Below, in pieces: positions 1-10,684 of a stretch of 64,000 nucleotides of DNA (position 1 is its first letter; each line of letters opens with the position of its first letter). A program made the position numbers and the translations under genes. The notes beneath the pieces were generated by a model that was given only the letters and a program-made list of their open reading frames with translations, did no database searches and had not been told where the DNA came from. The DNA comes from Adenanthera pavonina (lineage: Eukaryota; Streptophyta; Magnoliopsida; Fabales; Fabaceae): the NCBI GenBank assembly GCA_026686845.1, contig JAIVEN010000022.1:21426001-21490000 (forward strand), given 5' to 3'.

Positions 1-299
1 GAGAAAGCTCCAGAAACAAAGCATACTCGTTGTACAGTGGCATTAGCAAGAAGCCCATTAAATTCTTGCTGTATATTGGAAAAATCTCAAGAGTTGTCTT
101 GGGGACTGGACGTAGGTCAAGTGGATAGACCGAACCAGGATAAATCACTGGTCTTTTTCTCCTTATCTTTACTTTTCAGCTTGCTCTGTTTTATACGTTG
201 CTTCCTTTACACTGTGCTATCTTCACCCATTTCATTTTGTGCAGAGAAATTTCAATCTTCCCAATTCACCCCCCTCTTGGGAAGTCAGCCTTACTAATA
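1..299 (+). repeat. 5' LTR of element 1, 3'-terminal part only
   Basis: The stretch matches 10385-10684 almost base for base and ends in TTACTAATA where the 3' LTR has TTGCTAACA, so the usual terminal CA has become TA. The rest of this LTR (about 1.56 kb) lies upstream of the window. Confidence 0.93.
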
Positions 300-301
300 A
301 G

Positions 302-313
302 TGGTACCAGAGA
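302..313 (+). other. Primer binding site, initiator tRNA-Met type
   Basis: TGGTACCAGAGA begins two bases after the LTR end. The standard plant iMet primer site is TGGTATCAGAGC, so it matches with two substitutions. This fixes the LTR boundary and the element's + orientation. Confidence 0.85.
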
Positions 314-354
314 CCGGATTCCCACTCAAAGGATCTCACAGTCCGGGAATTAAG

Positions 355-2154
355 ATGGCTGGCTTTGGAGAAAGCATACTTCCTGAAGGGAACAACACTA
401 ACTGACCACCAGGCTTCAGTGGAGAACATTATGGGTACTGGAAGATGAGGATGCAAATTTACCTCCAATCAATTGATCTTGATATATGGTCAGTTATTGA
501 GAAAGGAGATTTCGTCCCATTGACTCTAACTGAAGATGGAAGACACAAAGAGAAGCTAGAAGCAGAGTGGAATGAGGAAGACAGAAGGGGAGTCCTGCTA
601 AATTTCAAAGCAAAGCATTGTTTAGTCAGTGCCCTGAACCAGGACGAATTCTACAGAGTCTCACAATGCTCCACTGCAAAAGGGATGTGGGACACTTTGC
701 AGATTGCACATGAAGGAACAACTAGGGTTAGGGAAAACAGACCGAACACGTGCATTGGAGAATATGAAAGCTTCAGAAAGGCTGAAGGAGAAACTGTAAA
801 GGAGCTCCAAAAGAGATTTACTCTCATTGTGAATCAACTGAAGAGCCTGGGAAAGGAATACAATCAGTCTGAGAAAGTAAGAAAGATACTCAGAGCTCTC
901 CCTCTGGAATGGCAGCCTAATGTGACAGCAATAGAAGAAGCCAGAGGAGAATCAATGGCCTCTGTCACAGCTCTCTTCGGCAACCTTGAGGAGTATGAAG
1001 GAAAAATCAAAGCTCTCAAGGAAGCTGGGCTGGACAGAAAGAAGAAAGGCCTTGCCCTCAAAGCTGCTGATGAAAAGGAAGAAGAATCTGACGAAGGAGA
1101 TAAGCTGGATGAGGAAACTCTGGCTATGATAGTCAGAAAATTCGGAAGATTCTACAGCAAGAAGAAGAACAAGAGATTCTTCAAGAAGGGAGCTGCTAGA
1201 GAAAGCAAGAAAGAGGCAAAAGAACCTGTGACTTGCTATGAATGCAAGAAGCAGGGACACATAAAGTGGGACTACCCCCAATTCCTCAAGAAGCAAGAAA
1301 AAGAAAAGAAAGTTGCTGACAAAGGGAAGAAGAAGAAAGCCTACATCTCATCCATATGGGGCAACAGCTTAGATGAGGAAGAAGAAGATGAGGATGAGAT
1401 TGTCAACATTTGTCTGATGGCACTTGCTTCTGAAGAAGCCACACCCTCATGCAGCAGTGATCAAGAAGAAGAGGTATATGAATCTGAACCTTCCCATTCT
1501 GAGTTACTTGATGCATTTCATGAGCTTCATGATGAGTTTATTAAAGTTGCTAAAGAACTTAAATGAGCAAATAGAAAGATTAATAAACTAGAATCTCAAA
1601 GCAACATTTCTGAAATCACCTCTCTACCTACTGCTGAATCTGTTTGCTGTACTTCATGCATTGAACTTAAGCAAACTAATGATTATTTAGTACAAAGCAT
1701 GTCTAGGCTCACTAGAGGTAAAAATATGTTATTTTCTTTGATGGGGGGCCAAAGGATGTCACAAGGAAAAGCTGGTCTTGGTTATGATCCATGTGCTATC
1801 AAGGAAAAGATTAGGAAGAAAAACCAGAATGCATACATGAGACATTTTGTGCATGCTGAGAGTAACAGAAAGAAAGATCATATGTCATCTTGGATTGAAA
1901 CATATAATCAACCAAAGCATGCAAGATAAAAGTATTATCTGCATTGTTTTCTTCCTGCCAATCAATCTAGCAGTCCCTTCATTACCTGTCATTTCTGTAA
2001 CAAAAAGGGACATATTTCCAGTTCTTGTGCATTGACGAAAAATGGACTTGGCAGGAAAGTTCAATGGGTTCCCAAAGTTGCATCTGCATCTAGGGAAAAA
2101 TCTACTGACCAAAAAGGACCCAAGCAAATTTTGGTACCTAAAAAGAAAACATAA
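355..2154 (+). pseudogene. gag: gag of element 1 (Ty1/copia capsid-nucleocapsid), three in-frame stops
   Basis: Gag forms the particle and packages element RNA. I place the start at the ATG at 355 (MAGFGES), because codons in this frame upstream of the longest open piece still read typical copia gag (GEHYGYWKMRMQ). In-frame stops are at 403 (TGA, where the family has Arg), 1564 (TGA) and 1927 (TAA; the second copy in this window has CAA). A first zinc knuckle at about 1233-1274 reads CX2CX4HX4Y, its last Cys replaced by Tyr. A second at about 1990-2031 is an intact CX2CX4HX4C. Between them is a Lys/Glu-rich, acidic stretch likely to be flexible or coiled. The frame ends in TAA at 2152, just before protease, which lies in the -1 frame. 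Confidence 0.88.
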
Positions 2155-2159
2155 ACATT

Positions 2160-5100
2160 ATTTTGCAGGTCTGTCTCAAAGCTAAGAAAAGCAACAAATG
2201 GTATATGGACAGTGCCTGCTCAAGTCACATGACTGGTGATAAGGAGAAGTTCATCACCCTTAGAGACAAGAAAGGAGGAAAGGTGACCTTTGGAGGTGAT
2301 CAATACGGCAAAGTTGTTGGTATTGGCATTGTGGGCAAAAATCCGGAAACATCAATTGAAGAGGTGCTGTTTGTGATTGGCCTCAACCACAATTTGCTGA
2401 GCGTGAGTCAGACCTGTGATAAAGGAAATTGGGTGCTGTTTGACTCAAAGTTTTCCCTGGTCATCAGAAAAAGTGATCACAAAGTAATCCTCAAAGCTCA
2501 AAGGGATGGTAACTTTTATAGTATTGATCTTGATGAACTTCCTCCCTTGGAATCTGTATGTTTAATTAGTCAGGATAATGATAGTTGGTTATGGCATAGG
2601 AGATTAGCTCATGTTAACATGAATCAATTGTCTAAACTGATTAAAAATGAGCTAGTAACTGGCTTGCCAAAAATATCTTTTGAAAAGGACAAAGAATGTG
2701 ATGCATGCATAAGAGGGAAACAAACTAAATCATCTTTTAAATCTAAAAATGTAGTTACCACAACTAGACCACTTGAATTGCTGCATATGGACATAATTGG
2801 AACATCTAGGGTGAAAAGTCTTGGTGGTAACCTGTATGTGCTTGTAATTGTAGATGACTATTCTAGATTCACTTGGATATTATTTCTTTCCTCTAAAAGT
2901 GATACCTTTGATGCATTTGTAACCTTAGCAAAGAAAGTGCAAAATGAGAAAGGTATTTCTATTATGTCTATCAGGTCAGACCATGGAGGAGAATTTGAAA
3001 ATCCATACTTCCTGGAGTACTGCAATGAGCATTGGATTGACCATAACTTCTCAGCTCCAAGGACCCCTCAACAGAATGAGGTAGTAGAAAGGAAGAACAG
3101 AACTATTGGAGAGATGGCCAGAGCTATGCTGAATGAGAAGGAACTCTCTCAAGTATTTTGGGCTGATATAGTGAATACAACAAGCTACATCATAAATAGA
3201 GCCTACATCAGACCAATCCTTGGGAAGACTCCATACTAGCTTTACAAGGGAAGAAAGCCAAATCTGTCCCATCTCCATGTGTTCGGATGCAAATGCTTCA
3301 TTCACAATAATGGGAAAGAAAATCTGGGTAAGTTTGATGCCAAATCCGATGAAGGTATATTTCTGGGCTATTCTAGTAGGAGTAAGGCATATAGAGTTTA
3401 TAATAAAAGATCAAATGTAGTAGAAGAATCTGTGCATGTGATTTTCATTGAAAATGAAACTGTTTCAAAACATGTAACCAATGAGGATGATCTTGCTTTC
3501 AACTTTGAGAAACTGGGCATTGCTGATAAAAGTAAAACTGAACCTCCAAAGATATCTGAATCTGTTAACACAGAGGTAGATATCCAGGAGCAAGAGTTTG
3601 ATGAAGAAAATAATGAAGAAACATCTCAAGAACTCCCTAGAGCTTGGAGATATCAAAGGAATCATCCTGTTGATCAAGTAATAGGAAATGTTCAAGAGAG
3701 AGTCAAAACCAGAAAACAGTTAAGGGATCAAATGCTCAACTGCGCCTTCATTTCTCAAATTGAACCCAAATGTGCTGAAGAAGCCCTTACTGATGAATAC
3801 TGGATTTTGGTTATGCAAGATGAATTAAATCAATTTGAAAGAAATCAAGTTTGGGATTTAGTGCCTAGACCCAAAAATCATCCTGTTATTGGTACCAAAT
3901 GGGTTTTCAGAAATAAACTTGATGAATCTGGAACAATAATAAGAAATAAAGCTAGATTGGTTGCTAAAGGGTATAATCAGGAAGAAGATATTGATTTTGA
4001 AGAAACCTTTGCACCGGTAGCTAGATTAGAAGCTATAAGAATACTACTAGTATATGCATGCATGAAAAATATTTTACTATATCAAATGGATATAAAGAGT
4101 GCCTTTCTTGATGGATATATCATGGAAGAGGTTTATGTAGATCAACCTCCTGGTTTTGAGGATTCTACAAAACCAAACCATGTTTATAAACAGAAGAAAG
4201 CTCTTTATGGTTTAAAACAAGCCCCTAGAGCATGGTATGAGAGACTGAGCAATTTTCTAACTGAAAAGGGGTTTAATAGATGCAAAGTTAACACAACTTT
4301 ATTTACTAAGAAAGAAAATAAAGATTTACTAATTGTTCAAATCTATGTTGATGATATTATTTTCAGTGCTACTAATGAAGCTCTTTGCAAGAAATTATAT
4401 GAGTTAATGCAAGGAGAATTTGAGATGTCCATGATGGGTGAACTTAACTTCTTCCTTGGACTGCAAATCAGACAGCTTGATGATGGTATCTTTCTCAGTC
4501 AATGCAAGTATCTAAAGGAGCTGCTAAAGAAGTTTGGAATGAAGAATGCCAAGCCGATGGGAACACCAATGGCTACTACAACCAAACTGGACATGGATGA
4601 GAACGAGAAGACGTTTGATGTTACTCAGTACAGAAGAATGATTGGACCCCTGCTGTACCTGACTGCCAGTAGACCTGACATTATGTTCAGTGTCTGTATG
4701 TGTGCCAGGTTCTAATCATGTCCCAAAGAAACCCATGCAATAGCTGTGAAAAGAATATTCAGATATCTTATTGGAACATCACAGATGGGTCTTTGGTATC
4801 CAAAAGACAATGGAGAAGATCTCAAAGGATACACTAATGCTGATTTTGCAGGATCCAAAACTGACAGAAAAAGCACAAGTGGAACTTGTCAGTTTCTTGG
4901 AGGATCCCTAGTCTCATGGTTCAGCAAAAAGCAAAACAGTGTGACCTTATCCACTGCAGAATCTGAGTATGTTGCAGCTGGAAGCTGTTGTGCCCAAGTC
5001 ATCTGGATGAAGCAGTAGCTTGAAGATCTTGAGGTTAAAATGAAAGAGATACCAATCATGTGTGACAACCAAAGTTCCATAAATATTACCAAGAATCCTG

Positions 5101-5294
5101 TCATGCATTCAAGGACAAAACATATTGAAGTTAGGCACCACTTCATAAAGGATCATGTTCTGAAAGGAGAAGTCATATTGGAATACATCCCAACAGAGGA
5201 TCAAGTTGCTGATATACTTACAAAACCTCTATCAGAAGACAGGCATTGCTAAATAAGAAGAGAATTGGGTATGGTAAATCCCAGTGAACTGTAA
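2160..5294 (+). pseudogene. pol: pol of element 1: protease, integrase, reverse transcriptase, RNase H; four in-frame stops
   Basis: Domains in order: aspartic protease near 2208 (DSACSSHMTGD, with Ala where DSG is usual); GAG-pre-integrase His/Cys region near 2590-2720 (WLWHRRLAHVN, then CDACIRGKQ); integrase core about 2780-3230 with the expected acidic positions (HMDIIG, IRSDHGGEF, and the E in VVERKN); copia RT from about 3830 (GTKWVFRNK, ARLVAKGY, QMDIKSAFL, YGLKQAPRAWY, YVDDII); RNase H from about 4830 (NADFAGSKTDRKSTSG, AESEYVA). One frame runs throughout, broken by stops at 3237, 4713, 5016 and 5250. The other copy reads GAA, CAA, CAA and AAA at these places. In-frame sense codons continue to TAA at 5292. 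The order protease-integrase-RT-RNase H defines Ty1/copia. Confidence 0.92.
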
Positions 5295-6292
5295 GTCATT
5301 CTCTTGCAATCTTGTTTTCAAAAGGTTTCATCTTTAAGATAAATTCTAACTTTAGCATCGGAGAATATTTAATTTAAGTTGCAGGTGCTCCCCACAAGAT
5401 TCAATGGCAATAAACTTGAAGATTGGAGCACACCAGAATGGAACAACCAGAAACTGAAGTAAATGATGAAAATTCTAAGTTCTACATCCATTCTGTAAGT
5501 TTTTAAAGATGAAATTCATATTTTAATGTGTGTTAGACGTATTTTGCTTCATAAACTGTGCTTTTGAAATGGTCAACGTGGTCAACATTTGAATTTCGGT
5601 TGACTAACAGACGAACTTCAGCCTGTTAAGCCTTGGAACAGTTCTCGGTGATGCCTCGAAATTCATCTATTGAATCTTGGAAGTTTGAATTTTTAAAAAT
5701 GAAAATTTCATAGTTATGATTGTCCATCACTGTTATACTAATTTTCACTTCTTAACATATGAATGTTGGACAACCTTAACAAAAGTTGAAAAATTTGAAT
5801 TTTCAGTTCAAAATTCGTCTGTTGAATCATGTTCTTCTTGTTGAATACTTGAAAGATGAAGTTCTGCATGCTTAATTCATCTATTGGTTAATGCTCTGTT
5901 AGTTGCCTGCTGTTTGCTCATCAATATTCGAACTTTGTTGGAACAAAATTCATCTGTTGTGCTTATATTGCTTGTTCCAAGCCACTGTTAGATGAACTTT
6001 CAGAAGAAAATTCGTCTGTCAGTAAAGCTTTGCTGAATGGTTTAACTTGTAACTTCCCGAAGTTCGAATTTTGACCCCTCAAAATTCGTCTGTCAGACGA
6101 TTACATACGTTAAATCTGACAATTTTCCAAAGAACAGACGCAACCCTATTCTTAACTCCTCTGAGTCTGTTCTAATTCTCTCATCAATTCCCTTCAATTT
6201 TGACCAAAAACTGCCACTTCCCACCAATTAAACTTCCTTTCGCATCATTTAAAACTTATTCTAAGCCACATTCAACATCATTCATCCAAGAA
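5295..6292 (+). other. Noncoding spacer between pol and ORF3 of element 1
   Basis: There is no credible ORF here. The stretch repeats AAATTCGTCTGTCAG-like and CAGACGAACTT-like words, the same vocabulary as the LTR but mostly in the opposite orientation (for example near 5610, 5815, 6010 and 6085). The second element has the equivalent stretch at 24849-25838. It may be an ORF3 leader or a promoter-like region; the sequence does not say which. Confidence 0.6.
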
Positions 6293-8524
6293 ATGGCGAG
6301 AGTCAAGAATCCTAGAGCAGAGAAAGCTGAGGCCTGACCAAAGAGGAATGTTAAATCACAATATGCCTCAAAGGAAGGAGAGAAATCAAAGAGAAAAGCC
6401 GAATCCAGTAAGGCAACTCCTTCCAAATGCCAGAAATCATCATCCAAGGCAGATTCACAGAAAGCAGGACCCTCCTCACCGAAAACTGCAGAACCTTCGG
6501 TTCCTATTTCTGCTGATACTGCTGTTGTTGCTTCCTCCTCTTCTATAGAATCTGGAGAGTACCAACTAACTACACTACCACTCTGGAGCACTCCTGAGAT
6601 TCAAGAAGAATATTCTACCAAGTTTGCCAGCAAAAAGGTAATCAAGCCTCACTGTGTGAATATTGAACAATTCTTAATATCTAACAACTTTGATGCAGGA
6701 ATATGGTTGTTAAGATACAAGAATCTATTGGAAATTGCTGAAAAATATGACGATTAGGTAGTAAAGACTTGGTATGCCTCTCTTCAATACAACAACAAGA
6801 AAATGAAATGGGAGGTCAACTTGAGATCAAGGACCATTTGGCTTGCTGATGAAACATTCAACGAAGTGCTGGAAATTCCAGGACAAGATGGGCTGAAAAT
6901 TGACATCACAGCCTCTGGGTATATGGATGAGGCAAGCACAGCTGATGATGAAGGTGGCACCATTCTGAATTACAAAGAGAGCACCATCTTGAACACCTTA
7001 TTCAGAAGAAGGGAGAATAGGCCAACAATAAATCTGTTGAAGCCCACAGACCTCAGTGTTCAAGTGAGGATCCTGCACTACATAGTGTCCAGGATCATAT
7101 TCAACAAAGGTGGAAGCTTCAATCTAATAACCGGGGCAGAGGCTCATGTAATGACAGCTATCATACGTGGGAAGCTAATTAATATGGGTCATATCATCCT
7201 TCAGCGTATGATAAAGGCTAGGGATCAGAGGAAGGATTTCACACTCCCCTATGCAGCAATTATTTCAAGAATCCTGCAGTATGCTAGGATTCAATACATT
7301 GAAAAGGGGAAAGGGAAACTCACAGAGGCATTCAAAGAAGAGGAACTGCAAAGGATGGGTATTGAAAGAGATGAAGGAAGATGGGTTGGAAAGGGAGCAG
7401 GGAAATCTGAAGATTTGTTCTTTACTGCTTCATTCCCACAAGAAGGCACTTCTGAGGCCCCTGGCAGATCTGTACCTTAGCCTTCTCAGCCAATTCCATC
7501 TCCCTCCAGGCCTACTCACCCTCCTTCCATTCCCTCCTCACGGGCCAAGCCAACTAAGATCACTGAGTTGTTTGACAGTTTGTCAACACTCATTCTCAGC
7601 ATTCGGGATGAGCAAAATGTCAAATTTGCTCACCTACAAGATTAGATCCATCAGTTGGCTGTGAATATAAAAGTAGTGGCTGATACTTATGAAGAAATAA
7701 GAAATGCAATTCCTACCACTTCAGCTCCACCTCAGCCTGGTGTCCCTGAGCCTACTCTGTCTCCATCCCCTGTGCCTCCAAGTCCGTTTGAAATGGCTTC
7801 TCCTGTTCCTGGTGTTGAGGCACAAGAATCTGAACTAGCTGGCGCAGAAAGCACTCCAAAGGCCTCCAGCAATGAGGCAAGTCCTGGTCCTCCCCTGGAC
7901 TATGGCATAGAGGAAGAGGGTCTGGAGGAGTCAAGCCCTCTTGAGCCTAGTGAAGCAGTTGCTCAAGACTCTATCATTTCCACCTAAGAAACTGAGCAAG
8001 TTGAGCAGCTAGTGGCATCCATATCTGCTTCACCATTTCTGCAAGCTGCACTCAATGAGGAAAGGAGCATTGTGCCTGTTATTGATTTTGAAGCTATTGC
8101 TCACAATGCTCTACTGCAAGCTCAAAGGAGAAGGCTTGAAGAAATGTTTCCTCCTGCTAAACCAGCCTCTGATTCTCTTGCTGCTTATGGGCTTTCAGAG
8201 AAACAGAGAGCTCGACTAGCTCTTTCCAGGCAGGAAATGCAAGAGCTGCTTGAGGTCTCTGATGATGACGGTGATGAAGAACCTAGCCCTGTGCCTGCTG
8301 AGCCTCCTGCACCAGTTCAGCCAAAGATTCCTTTTGCTCCTGTCCCTCTTCATGTTGTTCCTATCTCTCAGATTCCTCCTCCAATGGACTTTGTTGGGCT
8401 TTCTGATGATGTCAAAAAGGGGGAGAAGATAAAGCAAACTGGGACCAAGCAAGCTGGAAAATCTGCTGAGTCATCCAGGAAAGGAAAGACATACAGCAAG
8501 AAGACTAAGCAAAAGAAGAAGTGA
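6293..8524 (+). pseudogene. ORF3 (env-like position) of element 1, about 743 codons with five in-frame stops
   Basis: From ATG at 6293 to TGA at 8522 one frame is maintained, broken only by stops at 6335, 6755, 7478, 7643 and 7985. The N-terminus is Lys/Ser-rich and basic. A central globular-looking region at about 6610-7420 (IEQFLISNNFDAG ... KTWYASLQYNNKKM ... RTIWLADETFNEVLEIPG) resembles, from memory, a widespread plant domain annotated as putative plant transposon protein. A Pro/Ser-rich linker follows, then an acidic and finally a Lys-rich tail. I see no signal peptide or clear membrane segment, so the env-like label reflects position only. The - strand copy at 20731-24848 is homologous along its length, which shows this is a real family gene. 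Function unknown. Confidence 0.8.
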
Positions 8525-8820
8525 TTGATTAGGACTTAGGTTGAATCTTCCTGTTGTATTTTGTTGTGATTGCTTGCATCTTGTTTTTGTTTTGATGATT
8601 ATTCTTTATGTTTTGAGAACTGATCTTCGATTGAAGTATGAATTGCAACCATTGATTAAATGAATGAACTTCTTAGTTGCAATGTTTTGTGCCTTGAATC
8701 TCTTCACTTAATCTGTTGGATATGATATCTTATGCATATGTTGAGGGGGAGCTTGTGAAAGCAAACCCAAGTACTAATCCAGTTTGTGAGTTGTTTTGTC
8801 ATCATCAAAAATGGGGAGAA
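8525..8820 (+). other. 3' untranslated region of element 1 with polypurine tract
   Basis: There is no ORF. It ends in AAAAATGGGGAGAA directly before the LTR, a good polypurine tract for plus-strand priming. GAGGGGGAG near 8743 could be a second purine tract. Confidence 0.75.
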
Positions 8821-10684
8821 TGTTGAATCAAGAGTTTTGATGATTCCAAACTAACATCCAAAAGCTTGGATTGAAGATATCAAAGGAGATCAAAGTGCTT
8901 CAAGTTAAGAATTTGAAGAGTATTTGCTGCTAAATCTTTTGTAGAATCTTTTGTTTTTAGTTATGATTGGGTAAAAGATTTTGATTTGAAGAAAAGATGT
9001 TTTCAAACCTTGTTTTTATGTTAAATCTTGACTTATTTGAAAAATACCCACAAACAGACGAAGTTTGAAAGTTTAAACTGAACTATCATGTGGAAATTCG
9101 AACTTTGCCTTTGGAAATTCGAATTTCGAGCTAAAACTGAATAAGTCTGAAGAGATGTCTCTCTGTCAGACAAATTTTGATTCTCCAAAATTTGAATTTT
9201 CATCCAAGATTGAAAGAAGCCTATTTGTGACAGACGAACTTCACATATTCAAAATTTGAATTTCAGATAAAATGCAGTTTGTGAAAACCAAAGAAATTCG
9301 TCTGAAACTATGTTAAAGTTCATCTGAAATCAAGAAGAAATTGAGTTTGAAAAATGCTCTCTGACAGACGAACTTTGGCTTTCCAATATTCGAATTTTCA
9401 TATAAGTCTGAAAGGAGCTTCTCTGAGATAGACGAACTTTGAGTTTTCAAAATTCGAATTCCAGACAAAACACAACTTGAGAAAATAGAAGAAATTCGTC
9501 TGAAACAATGTTAAAGTTCATCTGAAATCAAGAATAAATTAAGTTTCAAAACTGCTCTCTGACAGACGAACTTTGAATACTAAAATTCGAATTTCAGAAG
9601 CTATGTTTTTTTTGAGTCTGTTAAAATGAAACATTGACATACGAATGACAAGTCTTGTAACATTCGAATGTTGAAGCTAGTTTGAAAAGAGTCTCTCTGA
9701 CAGACGAATTTCACCCTTTCAAAATTCGAATTTCGAAGAAAGTGATCTACTGTGCCTCTTTAAACGTTCAATGGACAGACAAATTTTGGGCTTCCAAAAT
9801 TCGAATTTCGAGGGCACTGTAGAAAATTGAAAACACTGTTTATTCTTAACAGAAAAACTTTCTTCTTGAAAATTCGTATGTCACAACGTGAAAACATTTT
9901 ACAAGTTTCAAAATTCGAATTTCACTTCTCGAACAAACGAACTTTGTTTTTCTACGTTGGAAGCTTTAACCTTCGGTTCCTTCAAAATTCGTCTGTTTAC
10001 CAACCAAAATTCAAATTTCAGTATGTCAGAAGCATTAAATGCGGTTGGTTAACGGATAGTTTTTCAGAGTAACCGTTGGATAACTTCCCCAACGGATAGA
10101 TTTTATCTCTAACGTACATTTGAGAGCTAAAACTATAAATATAACATCATTTGAAGTTGTGGGTAACGAATAAAACTTGTATATACCAAATTTCTGCCAA
10201 ATCTTCTTCTTAAGAGCTTTTACCCTCTCAACTTCAATATTTGTACTTTAACCTTCATATCTACTCTATTCAAGAGAGTTATATCTTTGTAAACAATCTA
10301 CTTTTCATCTGGAGGATAGATTTACTTGTGAGGGAAAATCACAAGGGGATTGGGAAGCACATTGTAGAAGTGCTTAGAGAGATTGAGAAAGCTCCAGAAA
10401 CAGAGCATACTTGTTGTACTGTGGCATTAGCAAGAAGCCCATTAAATTCTTGTTGTATATTGGAAAAATCTCAAGAGTTGTCTTGGGGACTGGACGTAGG
10501 TCAAGTGGATAGACCGAACCAGGATAAATCACTGAGTCTTCTTCTCCTTATCTTTACTTTTCAGCTTGCTCTGTTTTATACGTTGCTTCCCTTACACTGT
10601 GCTATCTTCACCCATTTCATTTTGTGCAGAGAAATTTCAATCTTCTCAATTCACCCCCCTCTTGGGAAGTCAGCCTTGCTAACA
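8821..10684 (+). repeat. 3' LTR of element 1 (1864 bp)
   Basis: It starts TGTTGAATCAAG and ends TTGCTAACA, the TG...CA ends expected of an LTR. The 3' 300 bases match 1-299. A TATA box (TATAAATA) lies near 10135 and is conserved in the solo LTR near 36250. From about 9050 to 10030 it consists of repeated blocks pairing CAGACGAACTTTG-like and AAATTCGAATTTC-like words every 60-110 bases. Confidence 0.93.
9050..10030 (+). repeat. Irregular internal repeats in the SIRE-like LTR (CAGACGAA / TTCGAATTTC)
   Basis: Blocks of the form CTCTGACAGACGAACTTTG, about 15 bases, then AAAATTCGAATTTC recur at about 9055, 9170, 9230, 9360, 9430, 9560, 9700 and 9775, interleaved with inverted versions (GAAATTCGTCTG). 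GAAATTCGAATTTC is itself a perfect palindrome. Every other SIRE-like LTR in the window has the same blocks. Confidence 0.85.

Larger units (their letters stand above)
1..10684 (+). mobile_element. SIRE/Maximus-like Ty1/copia LTR retrotransposon (element 1), 5' LTR cut by window edge
   Basis: In order: end of the 5' LTR, tRNA-iMet-type primer site, gag with two zinc knuckles, protease-integrase-RT-RNase H (the copia order), a ~1 kb spacer, a third ORF, a purine tract and a 1.86 kb 3' LTR. The last 300 bases of the two LTRs differ at about a dozen positions by eye, roughly 96% identity, so the insertion is not recent. All three ORFs contain stop codons (12 in total) but no obvious indel frameshift, so this copy cannot encode its own proteins. 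The SIRE/Maximus assignment rests on the extra ORF after pol, the long LTR and the protein sequences, recognised from memory. The left target-site duplication lies outside the window. Confidence 0.93.

Noticed and set aside
952..1296. 114-codon - strand ORF inside gag
   Set aside because: It is the reverse shadow of the Lys/Glu-rich part of gag, giving a Phe/Leu/Ser-rich product with no independent support.
2130..2170. A tiny spliced intron ending TTTTGCAG as the explanation of the gag-pol frame change
   Set aside because: The only nearby GT would give an intron of about 35 bases, too short for plant splicing. Both copies do have a TTTTGYAG sequence there, but the -1 frame is readable through it in element 1.
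6256..6591. 111-codon - strand ORF over the start of ORF3
   Set aside because: ORF3 on the + strand is supported by homology to the second element; the reverse frame is its shadow.
6293..8524. ORF3 as a true viral-type envelope gene
   Set aside because: No signal peptide, transmembrane helix or cysteine pattern was seen; only its position is env-like.
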